Source: Pandoraea terrae
GTDB taxonomy: Bacteria; Pseudomonadota; Gammaproteobacteria; Burkholderiales; Burkholderiaceae
DNA: 64,000 bases
Assembly (NCBI RefSeq): GCF_902459695.1
Contig: NZ_CABPRZ010000016.1
Span: 1 to 64,000, forward strand
Reading direction: 5' to 3'
The position numbers were made by a program, and so were the translations under genes. The notes below the pieces were generated by a model. That model was not told the DNA's origin. It was given only the letters and a program-made list of their open reading frames with translations, and ran no database searches. Numbering within the stretch: the stretch's first letter is position 1; each line of letters begins with the position of its first letter. Shown one piece after another: positions 1-7,572 of the stretch.

Positions 1-98
1 AGTTCAATGACGGACTGGCACCGGCTGTTGCGGAAGAAAAACTTAACGCAGTGTCCGGGATGAGTTGACCACTACACCACAATGCTAACTGGAGGTCG

Positions 99-2036
99 TC
101 ACATCCGACTCAAGGCGGCCCCCAGTATCTCCCCCATGCGCTTGGCGCCATCGCCGCTCCGAATGCCCGCATAATGCTTTTCGACAGTCGATTCTCGGTC
201 ATTCAGAACGAGGGCGGCAGTTTTAATGTCCCCGTCCTCAGACTTGAGGATGGCCGTCGCCACGATATGACGGAACGCGTGCGTGCCAATCCCGTCGCAA
301 CGCCACAGATACTTTCGGGTCAGCGCCATCACCCGGCGACTCAGGTACAAGGAAGGAAAGTGCGAAGCGTCGGCTTCAGGCGAATCCCGAGTCATCCAGT
401 GGTCATCCGAGAAGTTTCCGCCTTTGTCGGCGACAAGAAAGGCCAGTTCCGTGGGGGTGCGTACCAGGGTGTTGCGATGCCGAAACAGGTATCGCTCGAG
501 GTCCAGGGTCGCACTGGCGTGCACAGGTGCATCGTAATCATGCACCGCCGGGCCGCGTCGATTCTTGAGCAAATGCTTGGGAACAAAAATCCACCAGCTG
601 CCGTCGGTGCGCTGGTAGAGCGCCGGACGGTCATCAGGCTTTCTGCCGTCTTTGTATTTGGGGGAGTAGCACAGCGTGGCGATGTTACGAAGACGAAGTG
701 GATTGGTTGTCAGCAGCTTGATGAGAAACATATCACGTGACCAAATTGCCTCGGCCGTGGGGGACGCAATGGGACGGTCCCGGCGCATCCGTTGCACCAT
801 ATCGGCGACTGCTTCGAGCGGGTCCGGCAATTCGATGATGTGACTCATTGGTTCAAACGGATTACGGCCCTTGCGAACCAACGACCGCAATGACTTCTTG
901 AACTTGAGGCATGCTTGATATTGCTCTATGCACATATCCTTCCAATTTTTCGTGTGAAAGCGTGTGGGGAGCGTCACGAGAAGCTCAGGGCGCTGAAACA
1001 GATATCCGTCGCCGGGGCGCAGCATCCACCCCATAAGCCCGAAAAACTCAAGAATCCCGTGGGTATATTTGCCGCCGCGCTTTTTCACCCATTCGCAGAA
1101 GGGCTTGAGGTAGCCGGGGGTGGCCAGCCATGCCAGCGTTTGGAGCTCGGCAACCGGAATGGCCGCGCCTCCTCGTTCTTGCGGGAGTGAGAGCCACCCC
1201 AAGTAGCCGGCGACCTTCGCCCATCCTGACTTAGCGGAAGGAACCTCGACGCCATCGAGGAACATCCACCAATTCGCGGGGGAGGGCTTCACGACCGGTA
1301 TCGGCGCGAATGACCAGCGTCCCGCTTCGGAGCGCTCCAGGTCTGGGGCAAAGTCAGTCTTGTACGACATCAACTCCGTCCATTGCCGCCGTAAGGGGGA
1401 AGCCTCGGATGGTCGAAGCCAAAATTGGTCCTGTGTTCGCTCGCCGAGCGTGCTTCGGTATTCAATGGGGGCGGCATCTTCGATTGGCGTACGCCCGCGT
1501 GATTTGTTCAAGATACCCGCCAGTGAGACCAGACTGTCTCGCTGGAGCCCGAAGAAATGTTCGATACGCCGCACATGTGCAACGTTGACGGACTGAGGCT
1601 TGCGCCCCTTGAGCCAGCCGCGCAGCATGTCAGGTGGTACGCCGGTTTGGCGGGCAACGCGTTTGACGGGGCAGTTCCCAATCAGGTTCTTGACCTCTAC
1701 CTGGAACGGCGTGGGCGCGTCGTTGGCGATGGCGCGAATTTCGTCAAGGGCAATCACTGCGTTTTTCCAGGGCGTGAGCGCGGCACGGGTGTTTGAGAGG
1801 CTGCGGCCGCTGCGGCCTTGCGCTTGTTGTTCCAGCACCAGACATTCGACGGCGCGGGGATACTGCGTGCGCATCTCGGAACCGACGACATCGGCCTCTG
1901 CGATATGGTTGGCTCGCAGAAACGCCCGCAGCGCCGTGGCTCGGTTGGCTGCCGTCTGAGGGTTCATTTCGCCGCGAGCGACCTGACGGTTTTGCTCGTC
2001 GAGCAGCATCGCGTAGGTCAGTGTTTCAACTTGCAT
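99..2036 (-). CDS. Large tyrosine recombinase / site-specific integrase
   Basis: A 645-residue protein that should cut and rejoin DNA for a mobile element. The C-terminal third has the tyrosine recombinase signature: an Arg in the stretch NPLRLRNIATL, the H-x-x-R box in GTHAFRHIVAT, and the nucleophile Tyr in VEKHYAG near the C-terminus. Around residues 120-165 a helix-turn-helix-like segment (ARQTGVPPDMLRGWLKGRKP) precedes the catalytic domain. It is much longer than phage integrases (about 350-450 residues). It is oriented towards the window start and unrelated in sequence to the second recombinase at 7573-8931, so the island may be composite. Family assignment is firm; the element it serves is not known. 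Confidence 0.88.
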   Translation of the reverse strand: MQVETLTYAMLLDEQNRQVARGEMNPQTAANRATALRAFLRANHIAEADVVGSEMRTQYPRAVECLVLEQQAQGRSGRSLSNTRAALTPWKNAVIALDEIRAIANDAPTPFQVEVKNLIGNCPVKRVARQTGVPPDMLRGWLKGRKPQSVNVAHVRRIEHFFGLQRDSLVSLAGILNKSRGRTPIEDAAPIEYRSTLGERTQDQFWLRPSEASPLRRQWTELMSYKTDFAPDLERSEAGRWSFAPIPVVKPSPANWWMFLDGVEVPSAKSGWAKVAGYLGWLSLPQERGGAAIPVAELQTLAWLATPGYLKPFCEWVKKRGGKYTHGILEFFGLMGWMLRPGDGYLFQRPELLVTLPTRFHTKNWKDMCIEQYQACLKFKKSLRSLVRKGRNPFEPMSHIIELPDPLEAVADMVQRMRRDRPIASPTAEAIWSRDMFLIKLLTTNPLRLRNIATLCYSPKYKDGRKPDDRPALYQRTDGSWWIFVPKHLLKNRRGPAVHDYDAPVHASATLDLERYLFRHRNTLVRTPTELAFLVADKGGNFSDDHWMTRDSPEADASHFPSLYLSRRVMALTRKYLWRCDGIGTHAFRHIVATAILKSEDGDIKTAALVLNDRESTVEKHYAGIRSGDGAKRMGEILGAALSRM

Positions 2037-2257
2037 GGTTATTCTCCGCGCCCGAGCCGCTCGCTTGGTCGTCTGCGAAGCAAGTAAAGACGACGGGATG
2101 AAATACCTGCAAGACGCGTAAGTGTCTGTTTTTTTATGAGGTTTTTCCCCTCCGTGGCTTGCGCCCTTTTGATTCAGGGGGGCAGTAGGTGCAGGTATCC
2201 GGGATGCCTCATCCAGGCTTGTGATTCGGGCGAAAAAACTCTTCGCTCAATCTATAG

Positions 2258-2697
2258 CGAAATGTTTTTGGCGATGAGGAGGTCCTGTGTGACCAACGTC
2301 TGGTCAAGGCCGGAAACCAAATCCTCCTTGCAGACAATGAGAGCACCGAGGCGTTTGATTTCGTCCAACACCGCGAGTCTTCGCTGGCGTTCGAGCGAGA
2401 GCGGCGACTCATTCTGCTGGTCGTGGACGCACCCGATGTGTCCAATCGGGTGCAGACAGTCTGGGAAGTTATGATTCCTGCGCTGACTTTCGTCTGCCTG
2501 CGCGGCCGAAACGAAGCGACCCGGAACGTCACGGGCACAGCGTCAATGGCGGACCGGTTTGACTACGACTATTCCGACGCCGAGCTCGGCGGGCTGGGCG
2601 GTCGAGTGCGCACGTGGCAGAACGCGTCGCGATTGCCCGCGTGCCATTCAACAATGACTACGAGGACGAGGAGCAGCGCAATGCAAGCGTCAATTCT
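2258..2697 (+). pseudogene. Frameshifted remnant of a DUF72 (YecE-like) protein
   Basis: Conceptual translation gives the C-terminal half of a DUF72 protein: a segment reading LLVVDAPDVSNRVQTVWEV, then LRGRNEATRN, then DRFDYDYSDAELGG. These match the family's D-x-P, R-L-H-G-R-N and R-F-x-Y-x-Y-s-x-x-E-L motifs. After about 2612 the match continues in another frame (RVPFNNDYEDEEQRNA, the family's F-N-N-D-x-x-G/E block), so there is a frameshift. The frame opens only after a stop at 2255, and the N-terminal half is missing. The canonical His of RLHGRN is Cys here. This is a decayed gene and is not expected to be functional. Confidence 0.72.
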
Positions 2698-2699
2698 CG

Positions 2700-2939
2700 T
2701 CAGCCAGATTCAGTGTTTCGGCGGTCGGTGTCAAAACGTGTTTGCTGGGGTGCGCGACATCCGCTGAAAAACCCGCCACGAACGGCAACTTCTAGAAGAT
2801 AAAGATAGCCCGCGTCGGGCGCACACGCGAATCGAGTTTCCTCCGAAAGCATTGGATTCGGCGTGTCGCGCAGCAGCGCGTCAGCCAGCACTAGCCGGCC
2901 GCCCTTGCGACGATTCATATAATCATCTCTCGTCGTCAT
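2700..2939 (-). pseudogene. Truncated HEPN-like small protein, paralogue of 6900-7268
   Basis: This 79-codon frame shares its first two thirds with the complete protein at 6900-7268. Both have an RRK...ALLRD start, S-x-x-T-R-x-x-C-A, then the block DAGYLYLLEVA (DAGYLYLLDVA in the other). Similarity stops after VAVRGG, about where the DUF72 remnant begins on the other strand. The C-terminal part (about 60 residues in the paralogue) is replaced by unrelated residues. A later start at the Met of MNRRKGG is possible. It reads as a copy cut by a rearrangement; a short functional product cannot be excluded. Confidence 0.6.
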
Positions 2940-3093
2940 TCATTTAGATGTTTTTCATGCGGGTCACTTGGCCCGGTTCCTGGGCTCGTCCCGAGCGGGC
3001 TTGGAGTATGTGGTGCCGAGGCGTCATGCGAGCAGCCCACGATGGCTGGAAAACACAACGCCAACGAGATATCTGCCTGTCGGGTCCGTGAAT

Positions 3094-3423
3094 TCAACGA
3101 CGCGCGGCATCCTCGCGCAGCACATCGGAGGTGACGTCTGCGGAGGTCGTCACTCCGTTGATTTGACACCAGGCATCCCAGACGTAGCGCGCGGTCGCGT
3201 CCGTGCCTTGCCGACCTGTGAGCGAGTAAACACGCCCCGACCTCGTTACGCCAACGCGTCGAGCGACATCAAATCGCACAATCGCCGAACTCACGCGACC
3301 GCTGCTCTCGTCTGCACGAACCCCCACAAAATGCAACTCATCGTCCTTGATTCGATAAATCGCCCAGCGGACGAGCACGATTTCCGGCTCTTCCGTGACG
3401 GGGCGGGACCTCCAGATTGGCAT
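3094..3423 (-). CDS. Conserved hypothetical island protein
   Basis: A 109-residue soluble protein beginning MPIWRSRPVTEE. The start at 3423 is chosen because an AGGAG ribosome site sits six bases upstream; a longer frame to 3477 lacks one. No signal peptide or membrane segment is visible. The sequence is compact and mixed (VRWAIYRI, HFVGVRADESSGRVSSAI, YVWDAWCQINGV). It lies 44 bases downstream of another hypothetical gene on the same strand and is probably co-transcribed with it. I recognise the general type from Burkholderiales accessory regions but cannot assign a function. Confidence 0.66.
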   Translation of the reverse strand: MPIWRSRPVTEEPEIVLVRWAIYRIKDDELHFVGVRADESSGRVSSAIVRFDVARRVGVTRSGRVYSLTGRQGTDATARYVWDAWCQINGVTTSADVTSDVLREDAARR

Positions 3424-3467
3424 GGGGAAGCTCCTGATTGCGATGCGTTGAGGCCAGGGACAGGTCG

Positions 3468-3914
3468 TTATCGGCATGCGGCGACGACGCGTCTCCAGCG
3501 TCGTTGGAGTTCAGCCCACTCTTTGAGCATTTCCTCTTCCAAACGCAACTGGCACTCCGGTTGCAGCGGCGCCCCGGGGAAGCCCCAGCGCTCAAGCACC
3601 TTGCGGGCGGATTCCACAACGAGTCGCGCTTCCAGTGGATGGAGGGCGTGCTCGCTGACGAGCTCGGTGCGCGCGTGCGCCAGCATGGCTTGTCTGGCCT
3701 GCGGCGTGAGCACGACCGTCGCTACAGCGAGGCGTTTGGCGTACCAAGTCAACAAGTCGACACGCCATTCGACCTCGCCCGGTAATTCGTGCGCAGACAG
3801 CACGACGCTTTTTCGGCCGAGTTCGACGGTCACCTTGCCGCCGAGTTCAGCCAAAACCGCGCGCGTCGTGGCGGGCACATATGTCACGACTGGTTCCTTC
3901 AAATCTTCCCCCAA
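3468..3914 (-). CDS. Hypothetical island protein, possibly 5' truncated
   Basis: About 148 residues, with a beta-rich first half (TRAVLAELGGKVTVELGRKSVVLSA) and a helical, charged second half rich in Leu, Glu and Arg. The only start codon in frame is a TTG at 3914. Upstream, the frame stays open to 3977 and reads plausible protein (YGVWSVTITLG) but contains no ATG, GTG or TTG. Either the start is the TTG or the gene lost its 5' end. It is followed at 44 bases by the 3094-3423 gene. Function unknown. Confidence 0.55.
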   Translation of the reverse strand: MGEDLKEPVVTYVPATTRAVLAELGGKVTVELGRKSVVLSAHELPGEVEWRVDLLTWYAKRLAVATVVLTPQARQAMLAHARTELVSEHALHPLEARLVVESARKVLERWGFPGAPLQPECQLRLEEEMLKEWAELQRRWRRVVAACR

Positions 3915-4119
3915 AGTGATGGTGACGGACCAAACGCCATAGTCGCGGCAAGTGCGCGGGCCGACAACGACTTTCGATTACGAAACCCCCCTGTTCGAGC
4001 TACTGCCACAACGTCCTTCCTCAGTTCAAGCGCCCGGCACTTCGTGGTTGGAGGCGGCGCTCGCGTCTTGGTGCCTATACGCAGTGGATTCGGCGTGGGC
4101 CGAATGTACTGAGGTCACG

Positions 4120-4329
4120 ATGGAGACAGACAAGCGGAACTTGGGGGGACGCCCGGGGATTACGGTGCAAGACGTACAACGGGCGTGCGAAGCACTGCGA
4201 AAGCAGGGGCGAACTATCGGGCCGACGAACATACGGCTCGAATTGGGGCGCGGTAGCTACAGCACCATCATCCGAGCGTTGCGAAACTTGGGGCTGTCGG
4301 CTTCCAGCAAGCACAAGGGAGGGGAGTAA
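4120..4329 (+). CDS. KfrA N-terminal-like small DNA-binding protein
   Basis: A 69-residue protein: an opening NLGGRPGITVQDV, then ACEALRKQGRTIGPTNIRLELGRGSYSTIIRALRNLGL. The G-x-x-x-x-x-V...A-x-x-L...R-x-x-L-G-R-G-S-x-x-T-I pattern is that of the N-terminal DNA-binding domain of the plasmid protein KfrA. The long coiled coil of true KfrA is absent. The ATG at 4120 is preferred to upstream starts because similarity begins there. It probably binds DNA as a small regulator of the island. Confidence 0.66.
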   Translation: METDKRNLGGRPGITVQDVQRACEALRKQGRTIGPTNIRLELGRGSYSTIIRALRNLGLSASSKHKGGE

Positions 4330-4637
4330 CACGGCATTTTCATGATTGAGCGGCCCCGGAAGGGGCCGCGTGACCCCGCGTGTCTTCTGCCGACAACATA
4401 GGCGAGGAGATGTTGGGGCGGTATTGCTGGCGGCTTGCCACGCTGCCCGGGAGGTGTTTTGACAGCGTTTGGCGGCCGAGAAATGCTATGTCGTTTGTCA
4501 TGGTTGCATTGATAATATGTTGCTGAACGTGGACAGGCGGTCATCGCGACCAGCTTTGAATAACAATGTGTTGCACACCACAGGGCATCTTTCGGGGATG
4601 TGGTGCCATCGGTTCATGACTTGAGGGAACTATAACG
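4330..4637. other. Intergenic region with GC-rich hairpin
   Basis: No gene is visible here. A perfect 8-bp hairpin with a GGAA tetraloop (GCGGCCCC / GGGGCCGC, 4350-4369) follows the KfrA-like gene by about 20 bases. It lacks a T-run, so it is only a possible terminator. The rest holds the upstream region of the 4638 gene. Confidence 0.45.
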
Positions 4638-5891
4638 ATGCAAATGTCTTCGGTTGAGCCAGTCATCATTTTCGTCCTGCTCGCGGCGGTCGTCGCGTTG
4701 CTGTATCGGCGGACACGCAACCGACGGGAAAAGCCGGACTCCGGGTTGACCACGGTTCCGTCAGCAGGGCAACGTTCAAACGAAGCCCACGCCAATCCGA
4801 GCGGGATTGCCATCGTCGATGCGGCATCGGCACCACTGGTCACGATTCGGGCATCTGATTCGTCTGAGGCGTTCGGTAGGGCGAAGTCCGTAAGCACGGA
4901 CGACGGCACCATGGGGCGGCTGAGTGGCTTGCTCCAGGCGGCGCCATCGGTGCTCGTCGCGTCGGAGGCAAGCGGCAAGCAATTAATGGAAGTGGTCATT
5001 AACGGAGACCTGATTCGGGCTGCGGACGGCAACGGGCTGCGCGCAATTGCCATGGGGCCCGACGGAATCAAAGAGCATGCGCGGCTCTTCGAGGTCAAGA
5101 ACCTCCAAAACATGATTAATGCTGCGGCCGTTTGGCAAATTGCCTCAGTCGTCGTCGCCCAGAAACATTTGGCCGATATCAGCAAGAAGTTGGACGAAAT
5201 CAAGGCTGGCGTGCAGAACCTGTCCAGTTTTCTGGACGAGGAACGGCGGTCGCGCATTGAAGCGACGTATGAGTACCTGAGCCAAGCGTATCGGGCAATC
5301 AAAGCTGGAGAACTGCCATTAGCCATTCGGGCGGAGTTGGAGAGCTGCGAGCGCGAATTGCTGGCGATTGAGCTTCATCTCGACAAGGAGTATCGACGGG
5401 TGGTCGAAAAGAAGGTCAAGCATACCGAGACGCTTGGCACCGGAGATTTGGCGGCTGACATTGAGCGCAAGATTGATGGTTTGGCGCAGTTGGGGCAAGA
5501 CATCGAACTCTGTCTAAAGACACGCATTGCCGCATGGCACGTGTTGTCCCTTTATCCAGGAGAGCCGCAACTGAAACTGGAGCGCCGCGCGAGCATCGAG
5601 CGGTCCATTGAAGGCATCGAATCCCTCGTACCCTATACGTCTACCGAGTTGGCGGGGGAAATTGGCGGCATCAAATCGGCATGGAACCGGGAATCGACAT
5701 TGGCTGAACGCAGGACGAAGCTCTCCAGACGGAGGGAGTCGGCCCAAGGTGGACTGGCGAATTGCAGTCAAACGGCCAAAAGCAGTGTCGCGAAAAGCAG
5801 CGAGCTACTCTTGACGCACGACAAACCGACGCGCATGTGGCTCGAGGTTGAGAAGGGTGCCGTTGTTGGTGCTCGCATTGACGTTCAGTAG
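4638..5891 (+). CDS. Membrane-anchored coiled-coil protein of unknown function
   Basis: 417 residues. One transmembrane helix lies at residues 8-24 (PVIIFVLLAAVVALLY), followed by a basic stop-transfer stretch (RRTRNRREK), so the bulk is probably cytoplasmic. A linker to about residue 90 is Ser/Ala-rich. From about 130 there is a conserved-looking block (GLRAIAMGPDGIKEHARLFEV), then helical, coiled-coil-prone sequence (HLADISKKLDEIKAGVQNLSSFLDEERR is part of it) to the C-terminus. No enzyme motif was found. It stands alone between regulators within the island. Function is not known; a toxin- or defence-related role would be speculation. Confidence 0.75.
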   Translation: MQMSSVEPVIIFVLLAAVVALLYRRTRNRREKPDSGLTTVPSAGQRSNEAHANPSGIAIVDAASAPLVTIRASDSSEAFGRAKSVSTDDGTMGRLSGLLQAAPSVLVASEASGKQLMEVVINGDLIRAADGNGLRAIAMGPDGIKEHARLFEVKNLQNMINAAAVWQIASVVVAQKHLADISKKLDEIKAGVQNLSSFLDEERRSRIEATYEYLSQAYRAIKAGELPLAIRAELESCERELLAIELHLDKEYRRVVEKKVKHTETLGTGDLAADIERKIDGLAQLGQDIELCLKTRIAAWHVLSLYPGEPQLKLERRASIERSIEGIESLVPYTSTELAGEIGGIKSAWNRESTLAERRTKLSRRRESAQGGLANCSQTAKSSVAKSSELLLTHDKPTRMWLEVEKGAVVGARIDVQ

Positions 5892-6006
5892 TATTGGGTG
5901 CGGCACTTCGCACAAGAATCGTTCGGTGCCGCGTCAGGGACGTTTTTTTCTCGCTGGCTAAACTTGGGGCGCTAGACATGTCATCCTTCCTTTTGAGAGG
6001 CATGTC

Positions 6007-6216
6007 ATGCCTGAAATCCTTGTCAAAACAGACGTCCTGGTCCTCCTGGGCATCTCCGAGCGCCTGCTCGAAAACTGGGTGCGCGACGGCAAGTTTCCTC
6101 GTCCTGTGCGCCTGGGCAAGCGTGTCGTTTGGCATCGGGATGCCGTTGACCAGTGGAAACGCCTGACCTTTGCTCACCAGTTCAACTTCGACCCGCAGCT
6201 TGGACAACTGCCGTAA
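6007..6216 (+). CDS. AlpA-family transcriptional regulator / excisionase-like
   Basis: A 69-residue protein with the AlpA/MerR-type winged helix-turn-helix: LLGISERLLENWVRDGKFPRPVRLGKRVVWHRDAVDQW. The pattern L-G-(I/V)-S-x-x-x-x-x-x-W-V-x-x-G-x-F-P-x-P-x-x-L-G-x-R-x-x-x-W is diagnostic. GAGAGG a few bases upstream serves as the ribosome site. AlpA-type proteins typically control integrase expression or excision of islands, which fits two integrases in the same element. An 8-base direct repeat CATGTCAT flanks the ribosome site (about 5978 and 6001). Confidence 0.85.
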   Translation: MPEILVKTDVLVLLGISERLLENWVRDGKFPRPVRLGKRVVWHRDAVDQWKRLTFAHQFNFDPQLGQLP

Positions 6217-6404
6217 CAGCGGGACACGCTTTGCTGCGGGCGACCGCTTGCGCGCAGGCGGTTGGGGGGCACCTGTATTGGCAGCCAGCGCACGCAGTGT
6301 AGCGCTACCACGACCGGGGCGGCTTGGTTCATGTGCGGCGCCACGTGACGGCGCCGTGCTCGCGTGCGAAAATCCCCTCATCCGCGCTCCCAACTGAGTC
6401 TGCC

Positions 6405-6875
6405 ATGGTGCGCCTGCCGACCCTCTTCGTCGATTTTGACGGCGTGCTGCACCCATTCGGGGAGCCGATTTTCGACGAGCACTGTCGCTACCTCGGCAAC
6501 CCTGTGCTGTTCTGTTGGGCGCCCATCCTCGACCAATTGCTCGCCCCTTATCCCGACGTGCGCGTTATCGTCAGCTCCGATTGGCGGCGCATTTTCGATG
6601 ATGCGAACCTCATCAAGCTGCTCGGGCCGCTGGGGCCTCGGTTCGTCGGCGTGGTGCAAAGTTATCAATCGACGCGCGCGGAGGAAATCTTGGCCGAGGC
6701 GCGGCGCCGTGCGCTGGTCGAGTGGCTTGCCATCGACGACCATCCGAGTGTCGCCCAGGCAAGTGTGAGCGAGCGCCGTTTCATCGCCTGTGCGCCGGAT
6801 TCTGGCATCAGCGCCTCATCCGTGCAGACCGAGCTGCGCACCAAGCTCGCGGCACTCAGCGGCAACACCGATTAA
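6405..6875 (+). CDS. HAD-superfamily phosphatase-like protein
   Basis: 156 residues. Motif I is LFVDFDGVLHP (nucleophile and acid Asp of D-x-D near residues 10 and 12), motif II is VIVSSDWRR and motif IV is LAIDDHPS. This order and the V-L-H-P ending of motif I match the small HAD domain found in RNA-repair-type and stand-alone bacterial proteins. The ATG at 6405 is the first Met directly before the fold. It probably hydrolyses a phosphoester in the cytoplasm; the substrate is unknown. It lies 24 bases upstream of the HEPN-like gene and is likely co-transcribed with it. Confidence 0.78.
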   Translation: MVRLPTLFVDFDGVLHPFGEPIFDEHCRYLGNPVLFCWAPILDQLLAPYPDVRVIVSSDWRRIFDDANLIKLLGPLGPRFVGVVQSYQSTRAEEILAEARRRALVEWLAIDDHPSVAQASVSERRFIACAPDSGISASSVQTELRTKLAALSGNTD

Positions 6876-6899
6876 TCGGTCACCACAGCGGAGGCATAT

Positions 6900-7268
6900 A
6901 TGGAGGGCTTGACGAGTGAACGGCGCAAGCGGGCGGACGTATTGTTGCGTGACGCGCAGATGCCGGCGCTGTCCGACAGGACCCGCATCGAATGCGCGTT
7001 CGATGCCGGATACCTATATCTCCTTGATGTGGCTGCCCGACGGGGCCGGGCCGCGACGGTTGACCACCCGAGTGCGCGTACCTTGGCGGCGGGATTCGAA
7101 GGGCTCGAACTGGAGCGCGCCGACAGGCGGCTCGCCACGCGGTTGCTGCGCTGGGTTCGACGCCGGGGCGAATGCCCGGCTATGCCATGCTCGGTGGACG
7201 ATGCCATTCGGTGGGGCATGAGCATTGCACGGTCGACTGCACCCCGTAGTTTGCTCGGACTGAGCTGA
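6900..7268 (+). CDS. HEPN-like small helical protein
   Basis: 122 residues, predicted mostly helical. The layout ALLRD-like start, L-S-x-x-T-R-x-x-x-A-F-D-A-G-Y-L-Y-L-L-D-V-A, then DHPSARTLAAGF resembles small HEPN-type proteins of Burkholderiales islands, whose helical bundle has a similar R-x-x-x-A-Y-x-A and H-P/H motif. The classical R-x4-6-H RNase motif is not evident. It follows the HAD gene by 24 bases. A truncated relative is at 2700-2939. The HEPN label is inference from pattern; function is not established. Confidence 0.65.
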   Translation: MEGLTSERRKRADVLLRDAQMPALSDRTRIECAFDAGYLYLLDVAARRGRAATVDHPSARTLAAGFEGLELERADRRLATRLLRWVRRRGECPAMPCSVDDAIRWGMSIARSTAPRSLLGLS

Positions 7269-7572
7269 CGTTGAGCAACGGACGTGCGGGTACGCAATCA
7301 CCGCTCACGGCGTTGCCACATCTCGGGTGCGAGACGTGCCCCAGACGCGGGTTTCGCTTCGATAAGGTCACGGGGGCGACATCGCATGGCCCACGCCGAC
7401 GAGATGTCCAGGCGCCGCCGACACTTAGTGACGTGTAATCGACGACGCTGGTGTGCAATGTACATTTGCGAGTTGCGTGCCGCACCCGCCGGCGAAGCGG
7501 CCGGCGGGCATGACGCGGTTGCAAAGCGGGCGGCGAGCTGGTTACCCAGCCCGGCGTTGCCGCTGTGCTGCG
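7269..7572. other. Intergenic region between convergent genes, with hairpin
   Basis: About 300 bases separate the HEPN-like gene (plus) from the integrase stop (minus). A 9-bp hairpin (CCCGCCGGC, loop GAAGCG, GCCGGCGGG) lies at 7485-7508 and may end transcription in one or both directions. No coding sequence is supported. Confidence 0.45.

Noticed and set aside
60-95. Stretch resembling a tRNA D-arm (GTGTAGTGGTCAA on the minus strand)
   Set aside because: No anticodon arm, T-loop or acceptor could be built around it.
7080-7110. GCGGGATTCGAA matching the tRNA-Lys T-arm, possible second att site
   Set aside because: Only 12 bases match and it lies inside an intact coding sequence; probably chance.
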